A stretch of DNA of 64,000 nt from positions 286,951-350,950 of the forward strand of contig NMRB01000007.1 of assembly GCA_002633025.1 (NCBI GenBank), in the 5' to 3' direction. Numbering within the stretch: the stretch's first letter is position 1; the number at the start of each line of letters is the position of its first letter. Shown piece after piece: positions 13,701 to 24,488 of this stretch. The position numbers and the translations under genes were made by a program. The notes below the pieces were generated by a model that was given only the letters and a program-made list of their open reading frames with translations, searched no databases and had not been told where the DNA came from. Source of the DNA: Notospermus geniculatus (Eukaryota; Nemertea; Pilidiophora; Heteronemertea; Lineidae).

Positions 13701-14832
13701 CCTGGGCATTTGGATATGGTGTGTGTCTGGTGCCTTGTATCGTCATCTGTTGTTTTGTTACCATCAGCTGGGAGTGGAAAAAGCAGAGAGAAACCATTAA
13801 ATAAGACCTGAAAAGAATATTGAAAAGACTTCCTTCTTCAGCTAGAGCCAATGTTTTGTGAATCAACTCCTTACCTTATCCTTGAGCTGTGCGTTCTGTT
13901 TCTCTAACTCTCTTATCTTTCCATGAAGATCTTCCAGCATCTCCTCAGTCTCAATATCACGCCCTTTCTGACCAGCTGCAGGAGAAACAAGATTGTTACA
14001 ATTCACAGTAATACGTCCCCTGGGCTGAATTACGAGAACTTGAGATGTTTGCTAGGCTGCATAAAATCAAACACATGCAAGAAAAACTTCACCCAATACA
14101 TGACATCATCTGAAGGAATCAATAAACCATACACATACTCACCACTTTTGTCTACCTCTGTTTTCTTCTTGTCACTGACGAGACGCAAAAGTTTTGTGGC
14201 CATTCTAAAGAGAAAGGACAAAAATTTCACTAAGGTACAAGATTTGAACAATATTCTCAATTTCCCATTTACGGTACTTTCAATCAAGTGAAGAGGCTTC
14301 TACATCAGTAATGAAAGATGAGCTTTACAAGGTCAGCTATGACCACATTGCCAGTCTTTTCTGATTCTCAAGATACCCTACTCTACATCACCATAACACA
14401 AACCTTTTAATCTTGTCCTCCTGCTTCCTGGCATGTTTTTTCAGGACAATGTTCTCTTCATACATGCGGAGGTACTTGTCTTCAAGGTCTTCTCGTGTCC
14501 ATTTTGATACAGTGGCTCGAGTGTGAGCATCTCTTTGTCCAACAGGATCCACTGTAAAATGTGAAGGAGAGTGTATACTACTGAGGGTAACTACTAAATC
14601 CATCTGGCCATGACAATAGGATAAACAGGCGTGAAACCTTATCTTTTTTCTCCGGCAAATCTGGTTGATAATGAGTGCAATCTCTGGCATCACATACGCC
14701 GAGGCCTAACATACAAAACAGGGCATGCAATCCTTACTTACAATCGTCTATTTTCTGTCTCTTCCGAGAATTAGCATCCCGGACGGGAATCCGGTCAGTG
14801 TCGACATCCATATTGTTTCTGATCTCTGGCAT
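1744..14832 (-). CDS. RPGRIP1L: RPGRIP1L (protein fantom/NPHP8) orthologue, ciliary transition-zone scaffold
   Basis: RPGRIP1L organises the ciliary transition zone with nephrocystins. Visible exons 5' to 3': 14832-14742, 14551-14404, 14204-14143, 13975-13875, 13767-13687, 13520-13435, 13302-13231, 13107-12858, 12728-12582, 12406-12333, 12087-11948, 11680-11574, 11393-11276, 11104-10884, 10672-10601, 10407-10327, 10174-10059, 9915-9846, 9603-9474, 9338-9244, N gap, 9041-8887, 8657-8439, 8325-8044, 7894-7780, 7314-7237, 6315-6202, 5716-5618, 5100-4951, 3786-3739, 3563-3547, 3308-3275, 3103-2973, 2807-2609, 2408-2324, 2194-2061, 1844-1744. They encode about 1406 residues (754 before the gap, 652 after) against about 1315 in human. 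The N-terminal third is coiled coil ([17 protein letters not shown]). Two C2 domains follow ([47 protein letters not shown]), then an acidic/Lys-rich linker and the C-terminal RPGR-interacting domain ([15 protein letters not shown]). The start is the Met at 14832, after an in-frame stop; an in-frame Met also lies at 14811. The part of the second C2 domain before residue [12 protein letters not shown] falls in the N run. The paralogue RPGRIP1 is less likely because the amino end matches RPGRIP1L better. Confidence 0.95.
4038..4370. mobile_element. 333-base inverted-repeat (MITE-like) element in an RPGRIP1L intron
   Basis: The left end (gctagcag...caccacttt.cattgctcgtacaggcaatt) and the reverse complement of the right end (gctaaagcctgtagcacac...caccacttccgttgctcatacaggcaatt) match over about 55 bases. 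The middle keeps several further self-complementary CAATTTTCGTGG/CCACGAAAATTG-type blocks. No protein is encoded. Confidence 0.7.
4567..4700. repeat. Inverted repeat with ~22-base arms in an RPGRIP1L intron
   Basis: taaggtaaaacctagcaagt at 4567 is mirrored by acttgctatgttttgcctta ending at 4700, with two or three mismatches. It is probably a small non-autonomous element. Confidence 0.6.
6742..6854. mobile_element. 113-base palindromic mini-element
   Basis: caggacctatgttcccgaag runs inward through gccgtcgtaaggttaacgat. The right half is its near-perfect reverse complement, ending gaacatgggtcctg at 6854. The spacer is about 20 bases. It lies in an RPGRIP1L intron. Confidence 0.75.
9063..9228. 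other. 166-base assembly gap (N run) hiding RPGRIP1L coding sequence
   Basis: The bases are all N. The exon on the 5' side ends after Leu-Arg-Leu-Tyr-Lys, and the exon on the 3' side resumes inside the second C2 domain. By comparison with the human protein, roughly 45 residues are unaccounted for. Confidence 0.9.
10747..10775. repeat. Poly-G tract containing one N
   Basis: A run of more than 20 G interrupted by T and an N at 10768, in an RPGRIP1L intron. Its length is probably unreliable in the assembly. Confidence 0.8.
13521..13547. repeat. RPGRIP1L: (GAA)n microsatellite in the acceptor tract of an RPGRIP1L exon
   Basis: About eight GAA units read CTT on the gene strand. They form the polypyrimidine tract directly before the AG acceptor of exon 13520-13435, so repeat-length change could alter splicing of this exon. 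Confidence 0.75.
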
Positions 14833-16011
14833 CTGAGTGGATGTTATGCCAACAACACTACGAAAACAGATTCAGCAGCATCCAGATGATCGATGATTGA
14901 TACTGGCGAGTCTGTGTTTAACGCTCAAGTCAAAAACAATACATGGTGTACATGTGGCCTTCGTCACACGGCAGCCTGTAAATGTTATTGGAAGTATAAT
15001 AATCATAAAAAATCATAATTCAATCAGGACTACATTAAACCGGTAGGCCCTACAGGACCAATAGAGAGGATGTGCAGCTTTCCGACTCCGACTTCAACTA
15101 CGAGAATGAATTGCAGTCCACTGTGGACATCCTTGATAAAAACGATTTGATAGACGTTTGCAAATCGTAAAATGCCATAACTTTGTGGCAGAATAATTTT
15201 GACTCGTAATCGGAAAAGTGCGCATAAACCGCAAATATCATAGTCTAGGCCTAGGCCTAATATCTACCACACACTTCTTTCTTCATCTAGGCCCCTAGCC
15301 TATCTTTCTTAATCTTAAGGCCTACCCTGCGCCTCGGCCTAGGCCTTACTGGCGCAGTACCGGTAAGGCCTAGGCCTATCCACCGTCTACACAGGTTCTT
15401 GTGGTTAGCCTAGATAGGGGACCACAGGTCCTTACACACTTTACTATACTGACGTCGACAATGTTATTGTCAGTGAAGTGTGTAAGGAGTTGTGGTCCTG
15501 GGGACTCTGGCTGCCTGCCTATCTGCATCGATCTGTGCCGCATAAGAATTTAGCCTGAAATAATTCACACAGATAAGAATATACACTGTATCAACCAAAT
15601 TTACTCATTAACCTTTTCGTTTTCGTATTCAGTATCAAAATAACACCGGAAGAAACACACCAAAATGTCAAAAAGACAAGTTCAAGACGGAGAGTGTGCA
15701 AAAATTTTACTCGGAAGTTTACTATCTCGTAAGCAATGCGCGTGCGCTGTTGCTGTCCAAGACTTAGACTGGTTCCCATCTTTGCCGCTCCACTCTCGCG
15801 GCGCTACTGTCCGGTCCACTGTTTGCCCTCGATTCGGGCAACTTCGCTGATTTCAGTGAATTTTATCATAGTAAGGGCATAAAAAATCATAGACTACAAC
15901 AACGTGTATTTTGAGTAACAATACAAACTCTACGCAAGTAAATTAAGTAAATAAAATTTAGTACGAATCGCCTAGTTTTGCATGTCTGAGAATGAACTGC
16001 TAGATTCACCA
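14833..16011. promoter_or_regulatory. Upstream region of RPGRIP1L
   Basis: An in-frame stop lies upstream of the chosen Met, and an acceptor-like tttcgtag shortly 5' of it hints at a separate 5' UTR exon. The stretch 15240-15430 is dense in TAGGCCTA strings. A hairpin occurs at 15417-15501, where ccttacacacttta is mirrored by agtgaagtgtgtaagg with further pairing outside. A GTTGCC...GGCAAAC inverted pair at about 15821-15842 has an 8-base spacer, too wide for a standard RFX X-box. No gene is supported; the open frame at 15665-15850 has no recognisable features. Confidence 0.4.
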
Positions 16012-16229
16012 AATTTGCATATCAGAATGAGAAATCACAAAAGTTGTTGCTTTTCTATGTTGGTTTCTTCCTTCGTAAACACTCGGTAATATCCGGAAAG
16101 ATTGATGACGTATGTGTAATTTGCATATCATAATGGGAAATCACGAAATCTATTGTTTCCTTGTTGGTTTTATCATTCGTAAACACTCGGTAATATCCGG
16201 ACAAATTGATGACGTACAGTGTAATTTGC
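16012..16229. promoter_or_regulatory. Tandemly duplicated 106-base promoter-like module (octamer, forkhead, CRE motifs)
   Basis: A 106-base unit is repeated twice, starting at 16012 and 16118, and a third start is truncated at 16223. Each unit has in the same order an octamer ATTTGCAT (16013, 16119), GTAAACA (16075, 16179), a GGTAATATCCGG block and TGACGTA (16106, 16210). A TATA-like TTTATATC follows at about 16259. The spacers have diverged while these motifs are kept. Such motifs are bound by POU, forkhead and CREB/ATF factors. The target gene is not clear: NPEPL1 lies 3 kb downstream and RPGRIP1L 1.2 kb away on the other strand. Confidence 0.45.
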
Positions 16230-17150
16230 CTCTGCTTCTCATGACATCACACGATGCCTTTATATCAATGCGCCCAGAATAGCTCGTTTCTTGCATTTCA
16301 GTACATTGCATGAATCTTCTAATATCTGAGAAACATATACTTGTGAATAATACATACATTGATAATTACATCAACAAACGTCTCATAACTTCCACCACTT
16401 ATGAACACATCGACATTCAAGTTAGACCTTTTTAGCGTCTGACCGCGGCGGATGATTACAGACTAGTTCAACGTTCTCTACGGCAACTCAGGAATCCGAC
16501 ACGATCACTAATTAGCGACGACCACAACGCTACGCTGGTTTCCGGGTTTGGGAATTTTGCGAGGAAGTGATGGAAATTGTTGTTTTAAAATTCATTCCAG
16601 CTGAAAAACGATCTTTGTAATCAGCCTCTGGGTGGTAATTATTTTGAGGACTTTATTTCAGAGTTCGGCTGAAGCCATTAATACCACACTATATCTGTTT
16701 CTGAGGGTCGTCAATGCGTGCCAAATTTAGTCGGCTCGTCCGCCTCACAGCTCAGCTCTAGGGACAGGGTTTCGTTTTCCACATGAAATAAAAAGCACAG
16801 AGTGACAGACGTACCCACCACATGCACTGCCACTCATCATGCACTGCACAACATAGGGTAGGCCTAGCACAGTACCGCCACTAGCTACGTCATGAGCAGG
16901 CCTACAGAGTGGTCGACAAGTGGTGTCCTTGATTTGATAGGCCTAGCTAGAAAGTGAGTGATGGCTTTGCTGCATGTGATTTTTATGAGTTGTCTCAACA
17001 CTAAACAGGAAGTAGCCTACTGGTTTAGTTAGTAGGCTAGGTCACTCAGGAGAAATAAAGTTTTCTGTGTCAAGCATGTCAAGCCTGGAGCACCACAGGT
17101 CACCTGTGACCTAGGCCTACTCTACTTTCCCATCGGCATTGGCCTAGGCC

Positions 17151-17561
17151 GGTCGCACTAATTTGTGTCCAACTGCGACCAGTTGCGTCCAATGCTATAA
17201 AACGCTAATTTTTATCAATACAAATGTTCAAATTTATGTTTTAAATGCTCATTCTCAGCATTATCTCATCAGAATTAATCACAAAAAGGTGAATTATATG
17301 ACATTTGACGGGTCAAAAAACTCCAGAGGCCAGCCTTCCGCGATTGTGACTCTTCAGGCAATGGCGGCCATTTTGACTGAGTCTACCCCAGACAACGATA
17401 AAAACAAAATGGCCGCCGGCTTCTGGACGCGAAAATAAACTCAATAAATCATGTAAATAAGCGACCGAAAACGTTCCAAATTCATTTCAGGAATGCTTGA
17501 TTGACTCCTGCCTACACTCACAAATATTGATATGGGCACTTTATTCTTAAAAATTACTTTT
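17151..17561. mobile_element. TIR element, first copy, interrupted at its 3' end
   Basis: It begins ggtcgcactaatttgtgtcc like the complete copy at 18442-18911 and is almost identical to it internally. It lacks the right terminal repeat because another element starts at 17562. Confidence 0.7.
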
Positions 17562-17959
17562 TAGCTCACCGTGGTGAGCTTATACAATGGTTGTGCGTCC
17601 GTCGTCCGTCGTCGTCCGTCGTCGTCGTCGTCGTGTTCCGTTAGCAGGGCACGTTTCGTAACCGCCAGAGCTATTGATCTGAAACTTGGTACATATATAC
17701 CCCTAGGTCAGATGACCCATGACACCAAGTTTCGGTCCGATTCGACTCTTAGCTTGGCCACCAGGTGGCGGAAACCGAAAACACAAAAAGTGCAATAACT
17801 CCTGAACTAATGACTAGATCTTCTCCAAATTTTTATCATAGGTGTATCTAATAAGGATACATAACATATATAACGGGTTTTTGATTTGACCTACTTTTCA
17901 AGGTCACAGAGGTCAAAGTTCGACAAAAGTGACGAACCTGCCACAGTTTGTCATTATTT
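17562..17959. mobile_element. Dispersed element beginning TAGCTCACC/GGTGAGCT (truncated by N)
   Basis: It starts with a short palindrome, tagctcaccgtggtgagct, followed by a GTCGTC-rich stretch. It is the reverse-complement relative of 32327-32971, sharing the GAAACTTGGT and CCACCTGGTGGC-type blocks and the tail dealing with AGGTCAAAGTTCG. It ends at the N at 17960. The open frame across it belongs to the repeat and is not a gene. Confidence 0.7.
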
Positions 17960-18044
17960 NATGGCTTTGCTGCATGTGATTTTTATGAGTTGTCTCAACA
18001 CTAAACAGGAAGTAGCCTACTGGTTTAGTTAGTAGGCTAGGTCA

Positions 18045-18335
18045 GCAGGCCCGTAGCTAGCATAGGGACAGGGGGGGGGCAAATGCCCCCCCAGGCCAAT
18101 TGTTCAAAAAAAAATTTTTTTCAGCAAAATCAAATGGGATAAAAGATCAGAATTGTTCGTGTCTCAGAGTGCAGGAAATTGACCTCAAATCGCATCTCAG
18201 AGCTTCTAATTTTCAAAATTTTTCCCACACCCCCCGCAAAACAGGCCCCTGTGGCGCTCGAAGGCCAAGCCTATGTCCGGGCAACTCGTTTGCTTAAAAT
18301 GCCCCCCTAGCGAAAAAAACCTAGCTACGGCCCTG
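18045..18335. mobile_element. Element with GGGCCGTAGCTAG termini inserted in the second copy
   Basis: gcaggcccgtagctag at the left and ctagctacggccctg at the right are inverted. The flanking gtca appears on both sides, consistent with a target-site duplication. The insertion is absent from the first copy near 17044. Related, more degenerate sequence is found at 40702-40841. Confidence 0.7.
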
Positions 18336-18441
18336 GTCAGGAGAAATAAAGTTTTCTGTGTCAAGCATGTCAAGCCTGGAGCACCACAGGTCACCTGTGA
18401 CCTAGGCCTACTCTACTTTCCCATCGGCATTGGCCTAGGCC

Positions 18442-18911
18442 GGTCGCACTAATTTGTGTCCAACTGCGACCAGTTGCGTCCAATGCTATAAAACGCTAAT
18501 TTTATCAATACAAATGTTCAAATTTATGTTTTAAATGCTCATTCTCAACATTATCTCATCAGAATTAATCACAAAAAGGTGAATTATATGACATTTGACG
18601 GGTCAAAAAACTCCAGAGGCCAGCCTTCCGCGATTGTGACTCTTCAGGCAATGGCGGCCATTTTGACTGAGTCTACCCCAGACAACGATAAAAACAAAAT
18701 GGCTGCCGGCTTCTGGACGCGAAAATAAACTCAATAAATCATGTAAATAAGCGACCGAAAACGTTCCAAATTCATTTCAGGAATGCTTGATTGACTCCTG
18801 CCTACACTCACAAATATTGATATGGGCGCTTTATTCTTAAAAATTACTTTTTTATAGTGTTGGACGCCATTGGACGCAACTGGTCGCAGTTGGACGCAAA
18901 TTAGTGCGACC
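18442..18911. mobile_element. Complete 470-base non-autonomous TIR transposon
   Basis: The left end ggtcgcactaatttgtgtcc continues aactgcgaccagttgcgtcc. The right end is its reverse complement (ggacgcaactggtcgcagtt, ggacgcaaattagtgcgacc), giving terminal inverted repeats of about 44 bases. The interior is AT-rich with no transposase. Confidence 0.8.
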
Positions 18912-18929
18912 CGGCCTAGGCCCTATCCC

Positions 18930-18998
18930 AAATTTTGGTCTAGGCCTAGTAAGTAAGCCTAGGTGCTAGGCTTACTTACTAGGCCTAGACCAAAATTT
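18930..18998. repeat. Hairpin built on AGGCCTAGACCAAAATTT
   Basis: aaattttggtctaggcctag and its reverse complement flank a small loop with aagtaagcctaggtgctagg pairing inside. The stem is nearly perfect. It lies about 250 bases upstream of the NPEPL1 coding exon and its role is unknown. Confidence 0.7.
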
Positions 18999-19251
18999 CC
19001 GATAGGCAGTAGGCCCAGGTCAGTAGCGAGTAGGCCAGCAGGAAGTAGTGACCACCTCATGCTCTTTACATGTAATGATTGAACTCTTTTCAGGCTCACA
19101 CAGGTAGCGTTAGATCTTCAGTTCATTTTACTGACAGTACATTAGCAGACTGTATTTGAACAAGTTGGGATGTCTTGCAGAGAAATGTTGATTGTCTTGG
19201 TGGTGTAGCATCAACTTTATTTTTCAGTTTGCAGTTCACGGCTCTATCAAC

Positions 19252-22200
19252 ATGGCCAATGTCACAATCAAATTTTCTGGGACTCTGAAACAAACAGATC
19301 CTACCAACCACCCAGTCACTGTTATAGGCCAGGTGAAGAACCTAAATGAAGTCCCCTATGACACCATCAAGGCCAAGTTCGGCACACGAGTTAACGAAGA
19401 GGTGGGTTATCTGGGTTACCTTTCCAAAAGTCCTTCTATATTTTGAGGGCATCGCCTTAATTTACTTCTCATTCTTCTCTCATGAAGTGTCATTGGTGCT
19501 CATAATAGTTGCCATTGAGTGACTCGATTCATTCAAGACCCAGAGAGGGAGTTTAATAGAATGTTATCTTTATTTCAGACGTGGAAAGCTGCAGTTGCCA
19601 GTCTCCATCCCTCCCCCACAGACTCCTGTCCCCTCTGGTTAAACAATGCTAATGTAGCTGCTTTGCCCACCAAGTGCAGCCGCCACAATACTCCTTCGAG
19701 ATGTCACTCCCTCATGAAGATTGTGAAAGCATACCTGATGGGCGGTGATGAGTATTTCGTGGTAAGTGAGAATGCCTACCTCATGGTGAACATGTAGTGG
19801 TGCTATTGGAGTGTTGGACCCTTTGTTCTGTTGGAAGACCCCCAGCATACCTGACTACAAATGATATCTGCATCACAGTCAAATAATGAACGAGGTCACA
19901 CTTCTCCCTTTAAGAGCCCTATGCCTGGTGATTGATTTGTATCCTGCCCCAACATTCAATACCCTGCTCAAATTTCTTCCAGATTGTTTGTGAACGATCA
20001 GAGGCGTTTGCATCAGGGTGTGCCGTTGCACGAGCCTTGCCACTCTATTCACAAAAGTCTCGTATAAGCCATTCAAAACGCACAGTAAATGTAGAATTCC
20101 TGCTTGTTGGAAGTGATGTGACCATCCTGAGTGATACAGAGTTAGAGGCTCTGGCTGATGTTGCGAAGGGTATACGACTTGCAGCAAAGATAGTGGATAT
20201 GCCTTGCAATCTGATGCACACTGATGCGTTCTTGGGGGTAGGTAACAAAACTTATACCATATGTTTGAGATCCCTATGGTGGTTCGATTCTCTGGGTTCC
20301 ACTTCTTCATTGTCAACTCTGCATCTGCCACTCAATGTTGGACAATCATAGAACTGACATTTTCCATTGATTATTATGTGTCTTTCAGGAAGCAAAAATA
20401 GTTGCCGATGATTTAGGTATAACACCACTCATCATACAAGGAGATGAATTGGAAGAGAAGGGTTTTGGAGGTGAGTGATGATTGTGATCACTGCGAGAGG
20501 GCATCATTCTAGAGGCTCTCATGTCCGACAGTCACAGCCAGCTGTGAGCGTATCATGCAGAGTTGTCAGCAGCGAAATGTTCAGAGTTTTGTCAGGTGAA
20601 ATCTTACACTTGTCTGTCCCTATGTCTGGTTTTGTAAATCTGGTTTTATCTTCCTTCATTTTTAGGCCTCCATGGAGTAGGAAAAGCCGCAGTCCATCCT
20701 CCAGCCTTGTGTATATTGAGCCATTGTCCTGTTGGTGCTACTAAGACCATTTGTTGGGTTGGCAAGGGTATTGTTTATGACACTGGTGGCCTCTGCATCA
20801 AGGGAAAGGTAGGCCACAAACTATTTTTGGGATATTCCTGAGAATAGCAATGTTTCTGTGTTCCTAGTTATTTGCAAGTCCATTTCATTCCGAAGTCTAT
20901 CTTCTTTGTCCTGCATGATTATGACTTCACTTCTTATTCCTCATTCCAGACCAACATGCCTGGCATGAAACGCGATTGCGGCGGTGCTGCAGCAGTTCTG
21001 GGGGCCTTCCATGCGGCAGTAAAACAAGTAGGTAGACATCACACACCATGAGATCACCTGCGGCCATCAGACCATTATCAAATCAAAAACTTCATGCTGG
21101 ACATCGTCTCTATAATACTGTTGTTTGCTTCCATAGAATGACCGACTTATCTGTTGTCGTCTTTTCGTAGGGTTTCACAGAAAATCTGCATGCTTTGTTG
21201 TGTTTGGCTGAGAATGCAGTTGGACCAGAGGCACAGCGACCAGACGATGTCATCAAGCTTTATTCCGGAAGGTAGGCAGTGTGACTATTGTGGCCTTTCA
21301 TGAAGCAAACTTCAAGTACCTGTGTATCCCACTGGTCCTCCTATCAAGAGTGGCAAAGTGGAAGGTTCATTTAGCAGTAATCTCCACTGCAACCAATGTC
21401 TGTGGGACTGATCAATGTTTTTTGTTACAGGACAGTTGAGGTCAACAATACTGATGCTGAGGGCAGGCTTGTCCTCGGTGATGGTGTCGCGTATGCCAGT
21501 AAAGAACTGAAAGCTGATGTGATCGTTGACGTTGCGACGCTAACTGGCGCCCAGGGCATTTCCACTGGTAAGAAACATTATTGGTCTCTGTCGGAAGTAA
21601 TCATGTTCTTGGCGAGTATGTCTGAGCCACTTGAAGCAACATGAACGTACAGGACAGCATTTTCATGACATCAAATACCTATTCTATCTGTTTGTCGGGC
21701 AATGATCATCTTCTTCATCTGTGTAGGTAAATACCATGGAGCATTGTTGACAAACGATCCAGACTGGGAAGAGATATGCGTCAAAGCCGGGCGATTATCA
21801 GGGGACTTGATTCATCCAATGCCATATTGTCCAGAGATTCATTTCAGTGAATTTTCTAGTGCTGTAGCAGACATGAAGAATTCCGTAGCTGTAAGTATGC
21901 CTGGGCATGTCTCCATTCTTTCACCTGTTTCTGTCTTGAATCCAAACACTTTGCCGTCACATTCTCCAATGATGGAAGAACAACCAGTACATGTGTCTTC
22001 ACTGCCCTCATACATCCCATCCTGATTACTTCCCTAAGTAACCTGTTCCTCCTATTTTCAGGATCGTACCAATGCTCAGGTGTCATGCGCTGGGTTGTTC
22101 ATAGGTTCACACATTGTTAGCGATCAAGCTTTATTTGAGTTCTCCTGTAGCTGGCTCCACATTGATATGGCCTATCCTGTACACTGTGTAAGTAACTCAC

Positions 22201-22459
22201 TCTCTAACTCAATATTTTGTAATCAATAAAACTGGTAGCACAAAGAGAAATGTCAGTGAGGTTATCTCTGCTGAGCTAAGACTTGTGTTTTTATTTCTTA
22301 CAGGGTGAAAGGGCAACAGGTTACGGCGTTGGACTTCTAAACACACTTTTTGGCCATCTTTCCCAGAATCCACTTCTCCAGTATGTGGCACCACAAGCAA
22401 TAGATGGCGTATCTAGCGAAGGTGATGTGAGCGCAATGAAGAAAATACGTCTAGTTTAG
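19252..22459 (+). CDS. NPEPL1: NPEPL1, probable M17 leucyl aminopeptidase-like 1
   Basis: This is a predicted zinc metallo-aminopeptidase of family M17, cytosolic in other animals, that would remove N-terminal residues from peptides. Exons are 19252-19401, 19579-19761, 19983-20237, 20389-20470, 20666-20808, 20950-21027, 21171-21271, 21431-21567, 21727-21890, 22062-22187 and 22304-22459. All phases close, giving 524 residues against 523 in human. The start MANV matches the human start and follows a 5' UTR acceptor at about 19227. The catalytic signature blocks are present: [12 protein letters not shown] with the following [18 protein letters not shown], and [11 protein letters not shown], which supply the metal ligands and the catalytic Lys and Arg. 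The last residues, KKIRLV, resemble the human KRRRLV end. Nothing suggests inactivation. Confidence 0.97.
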
Positions 22460-24488
22460 GACTAGGAATAATGTTGTGATATTATACGTACATTATATTG
22501 ATTTCCTGAATGAATGACTGTATTCCATTCAACCCAGGATGAAAGCCTATATTCCACCCAGGATGAATGATTATATCCAATTCAACCCAGGTTACTTTTG
22601 GACTGGTCTTCTTTACAACAGGTTGTTAGGTTGTGGTCTGGTGCTTGTTATTTCTACGTGTACCTCCATCAACTCTTTCCAAATGAACAAGTTCGATGTC
22701 ATATCAATCTCACACAGCAGTCATTGCTGGCGCAAAGTTGTGTAAAGTTTAGCAAGTTACTCCATTATCTTTTACTCCTTGATAGTTTTAGGACATTTCT
22801 CTCATTAAAACTGTTGAACCCACCTCCTTTAGCAAAGCCATCGATTTATTTTTTGCCAAAATGGCAGAGGGCAGCTCTGGCTTTGCACTGTAGAACTTGG
22901 CTTGAATGAGATGCTATATGGTACTGTTCATCTCATTGAAAATGCATGTACATAATGTATCTGTTAATCGTGGTCCATGGGTTGAAACTTGAAGACGTCA
23001 TTACAATTTCTTGAATATCAGAGAGTGTGTATTGAATTTATAAGCAAAAAAATTATCACTCAATGTATTTGACTAACAGTTTGTGAAAGTATCTCAATAT
23101 ACGGTATCCAGTGTGGGGTATTGGTTGGTTATTAGATCAGAACTCGGTTATTGGTCACAGCACATTACCAACTGGTTCTAACGACTGATTGATTGATTCC
23201 TGTTGACCTATTTAGAGGGGATGCTTAACTGAATAATGAATTGTATTCTAATATTTTATCAAAATAAAACTATTAGTGACGGGTAGAATGATGTTCATAT
23301 CTATTGTATATGTATTCATGCTGCTGTTCAATGGTGTCCTTCAAAACACGAACAAGTTAATAGATCAAAAGTGAAAGTAAGTCCCAGCCATCTGATTACA
23401 GATGACGGTTTCCCCTACATAGCTGAGGTGAACTCCTGAGCCACATGCAAGTGATTATGCGCACACAAGATTTGAAAAGAATTATAACATGTGCTCATAT
23501 GATTAGGTATGTGCTTCAAGATTGAAACTGGGCATGGTTGGAAAATCCAGGATGGTTTGATCAAGCCAATTTTGAGGATATTGAAACCTAGGCTATGAAT
23601 CAGAGGCAGTCTTCACAGATGGCTAGGAAACATGCTTGTCCATGTGCAAGTATGGGGCAAGACTGGACTTCACATGTATGAGGGGCCCCATCTCAAAGCT
23701 TCCTTTAGTTGAGAGATGGCCCACTCTTCACCTGTGTCGAGTTCTGACACTCAATGCCACTTCTACATATTCTTTGGAGCTGGGCCTATTGAACATGCAT
23801 GATGATCTTGAATGAAAGAGGGCCTTCCTATGAGAGGAATTTCTTTATGTGATGTTTTTTCAATAAAGATGTGCTTTACTTTCAATAAATATTTTCATTT
23901 ATGATGAACGCTAGTTTACGTACATGTATGCATCAGTCATTTCATATTCATAGAGTGAATATGTTCAGCCTGTTGTTCATGGAGTGAAAATCTGGAGTTA
24001 TACACGAGACAATCAGATAGAGCATCTTAAACCCTGAGGGTTCACCACGCTTGCGGGGCCTTTTACAGCATCTGTGGAGATGCGAGCCAGTGATCAGACT
24101 ATGCAAATGCTGAATGATGAAACGGCGTGAAACACGAGAGAAGATACGGAAGAACAAAAGACTGAAACTTTGAAACACAAGAGAAGATATGGAAGAACAA
24201 AAGACTGAAACTTTGAAAACATCTGTCATGTTGACATCTTTTCTTACAAAATGAACACGTGAAGTACAAAGGATTTCCATTCAAATGACACATGATTGGA
24301 AAATACACAAAAAAAAACTTGTGATGCACGTGCACCGCAATGAGCATGATGAGGAAGTGAAGTACATGTACTTGAGGTTGGGACACAATCCAACCATCTC
24401 AATATCCATTACACTGAACCACCTGTCCCAACCATTTCAACTCCAACCTCCTGACAGTCTGCATCTGTAGTATAATAAATAACCTGTT
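22460..24488. other. Convergent region between NPEPL1 and POLR2C with polyadenylation signals and a tandem duplication
   Basis: AATAAA on the plus strand at 23263-23268, 23862-23867 and 23884-23889 are candidate NPEPL1 3' ends, implying a 3' UTR of 0.8-1.4 kb. A 38-39-base unit (gagaagatayggaagaacaa followed by aagactgaaactttgaaa) is tandemly doubled at about 24139-24217. No further gene is supported. Confidence 0.55.

Larger units (their letters stand above)
16961..18848. repeat. Near-identical direct duplication joined at a single N (probable allelic mis-assembly)
   Basis: Sequence 16961-17561 recurs from 17961 to 18848 with only a few differences and with a 291-base insertion at 18045-18335 in the second copy. 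The junction is a single N at 17960, directly followed by atggctttgctgcatgtgat, the same bases that begin copy one. Each copy carries a different element insertion, as expected if two haplotypes were placed in series. Confidence 0.75.

Noticed and set aside
15821-15842. GTTGCC...GGCAAAC inverted pair considered as an RFX X-box for RPGRIP1L
   Set aside because: The half-sites are 8 bases apart, whereas X-boxes have a 0-3 base spacer.
15665-15850. 61-codon plus-strand frame upstream of RPGRIP1L
   Set aside because: It has no domain, splice support or codon signature and lies in a likely promoter/5' UTR region.
17571-17798. 75-codon frame with Ser-rich start, similar to a frame at 32755-32946 on the other strand
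   Set aside because: Both frames lie inside the same dispersed element and reflect repeat sequence, not a gene family.
19772-19779. CTACCTCA let-7 seed match near NPEPL1 exon 2
   Set aside because: It falls in an intron just after the donor at 19761 and would not be in mature mRNA.
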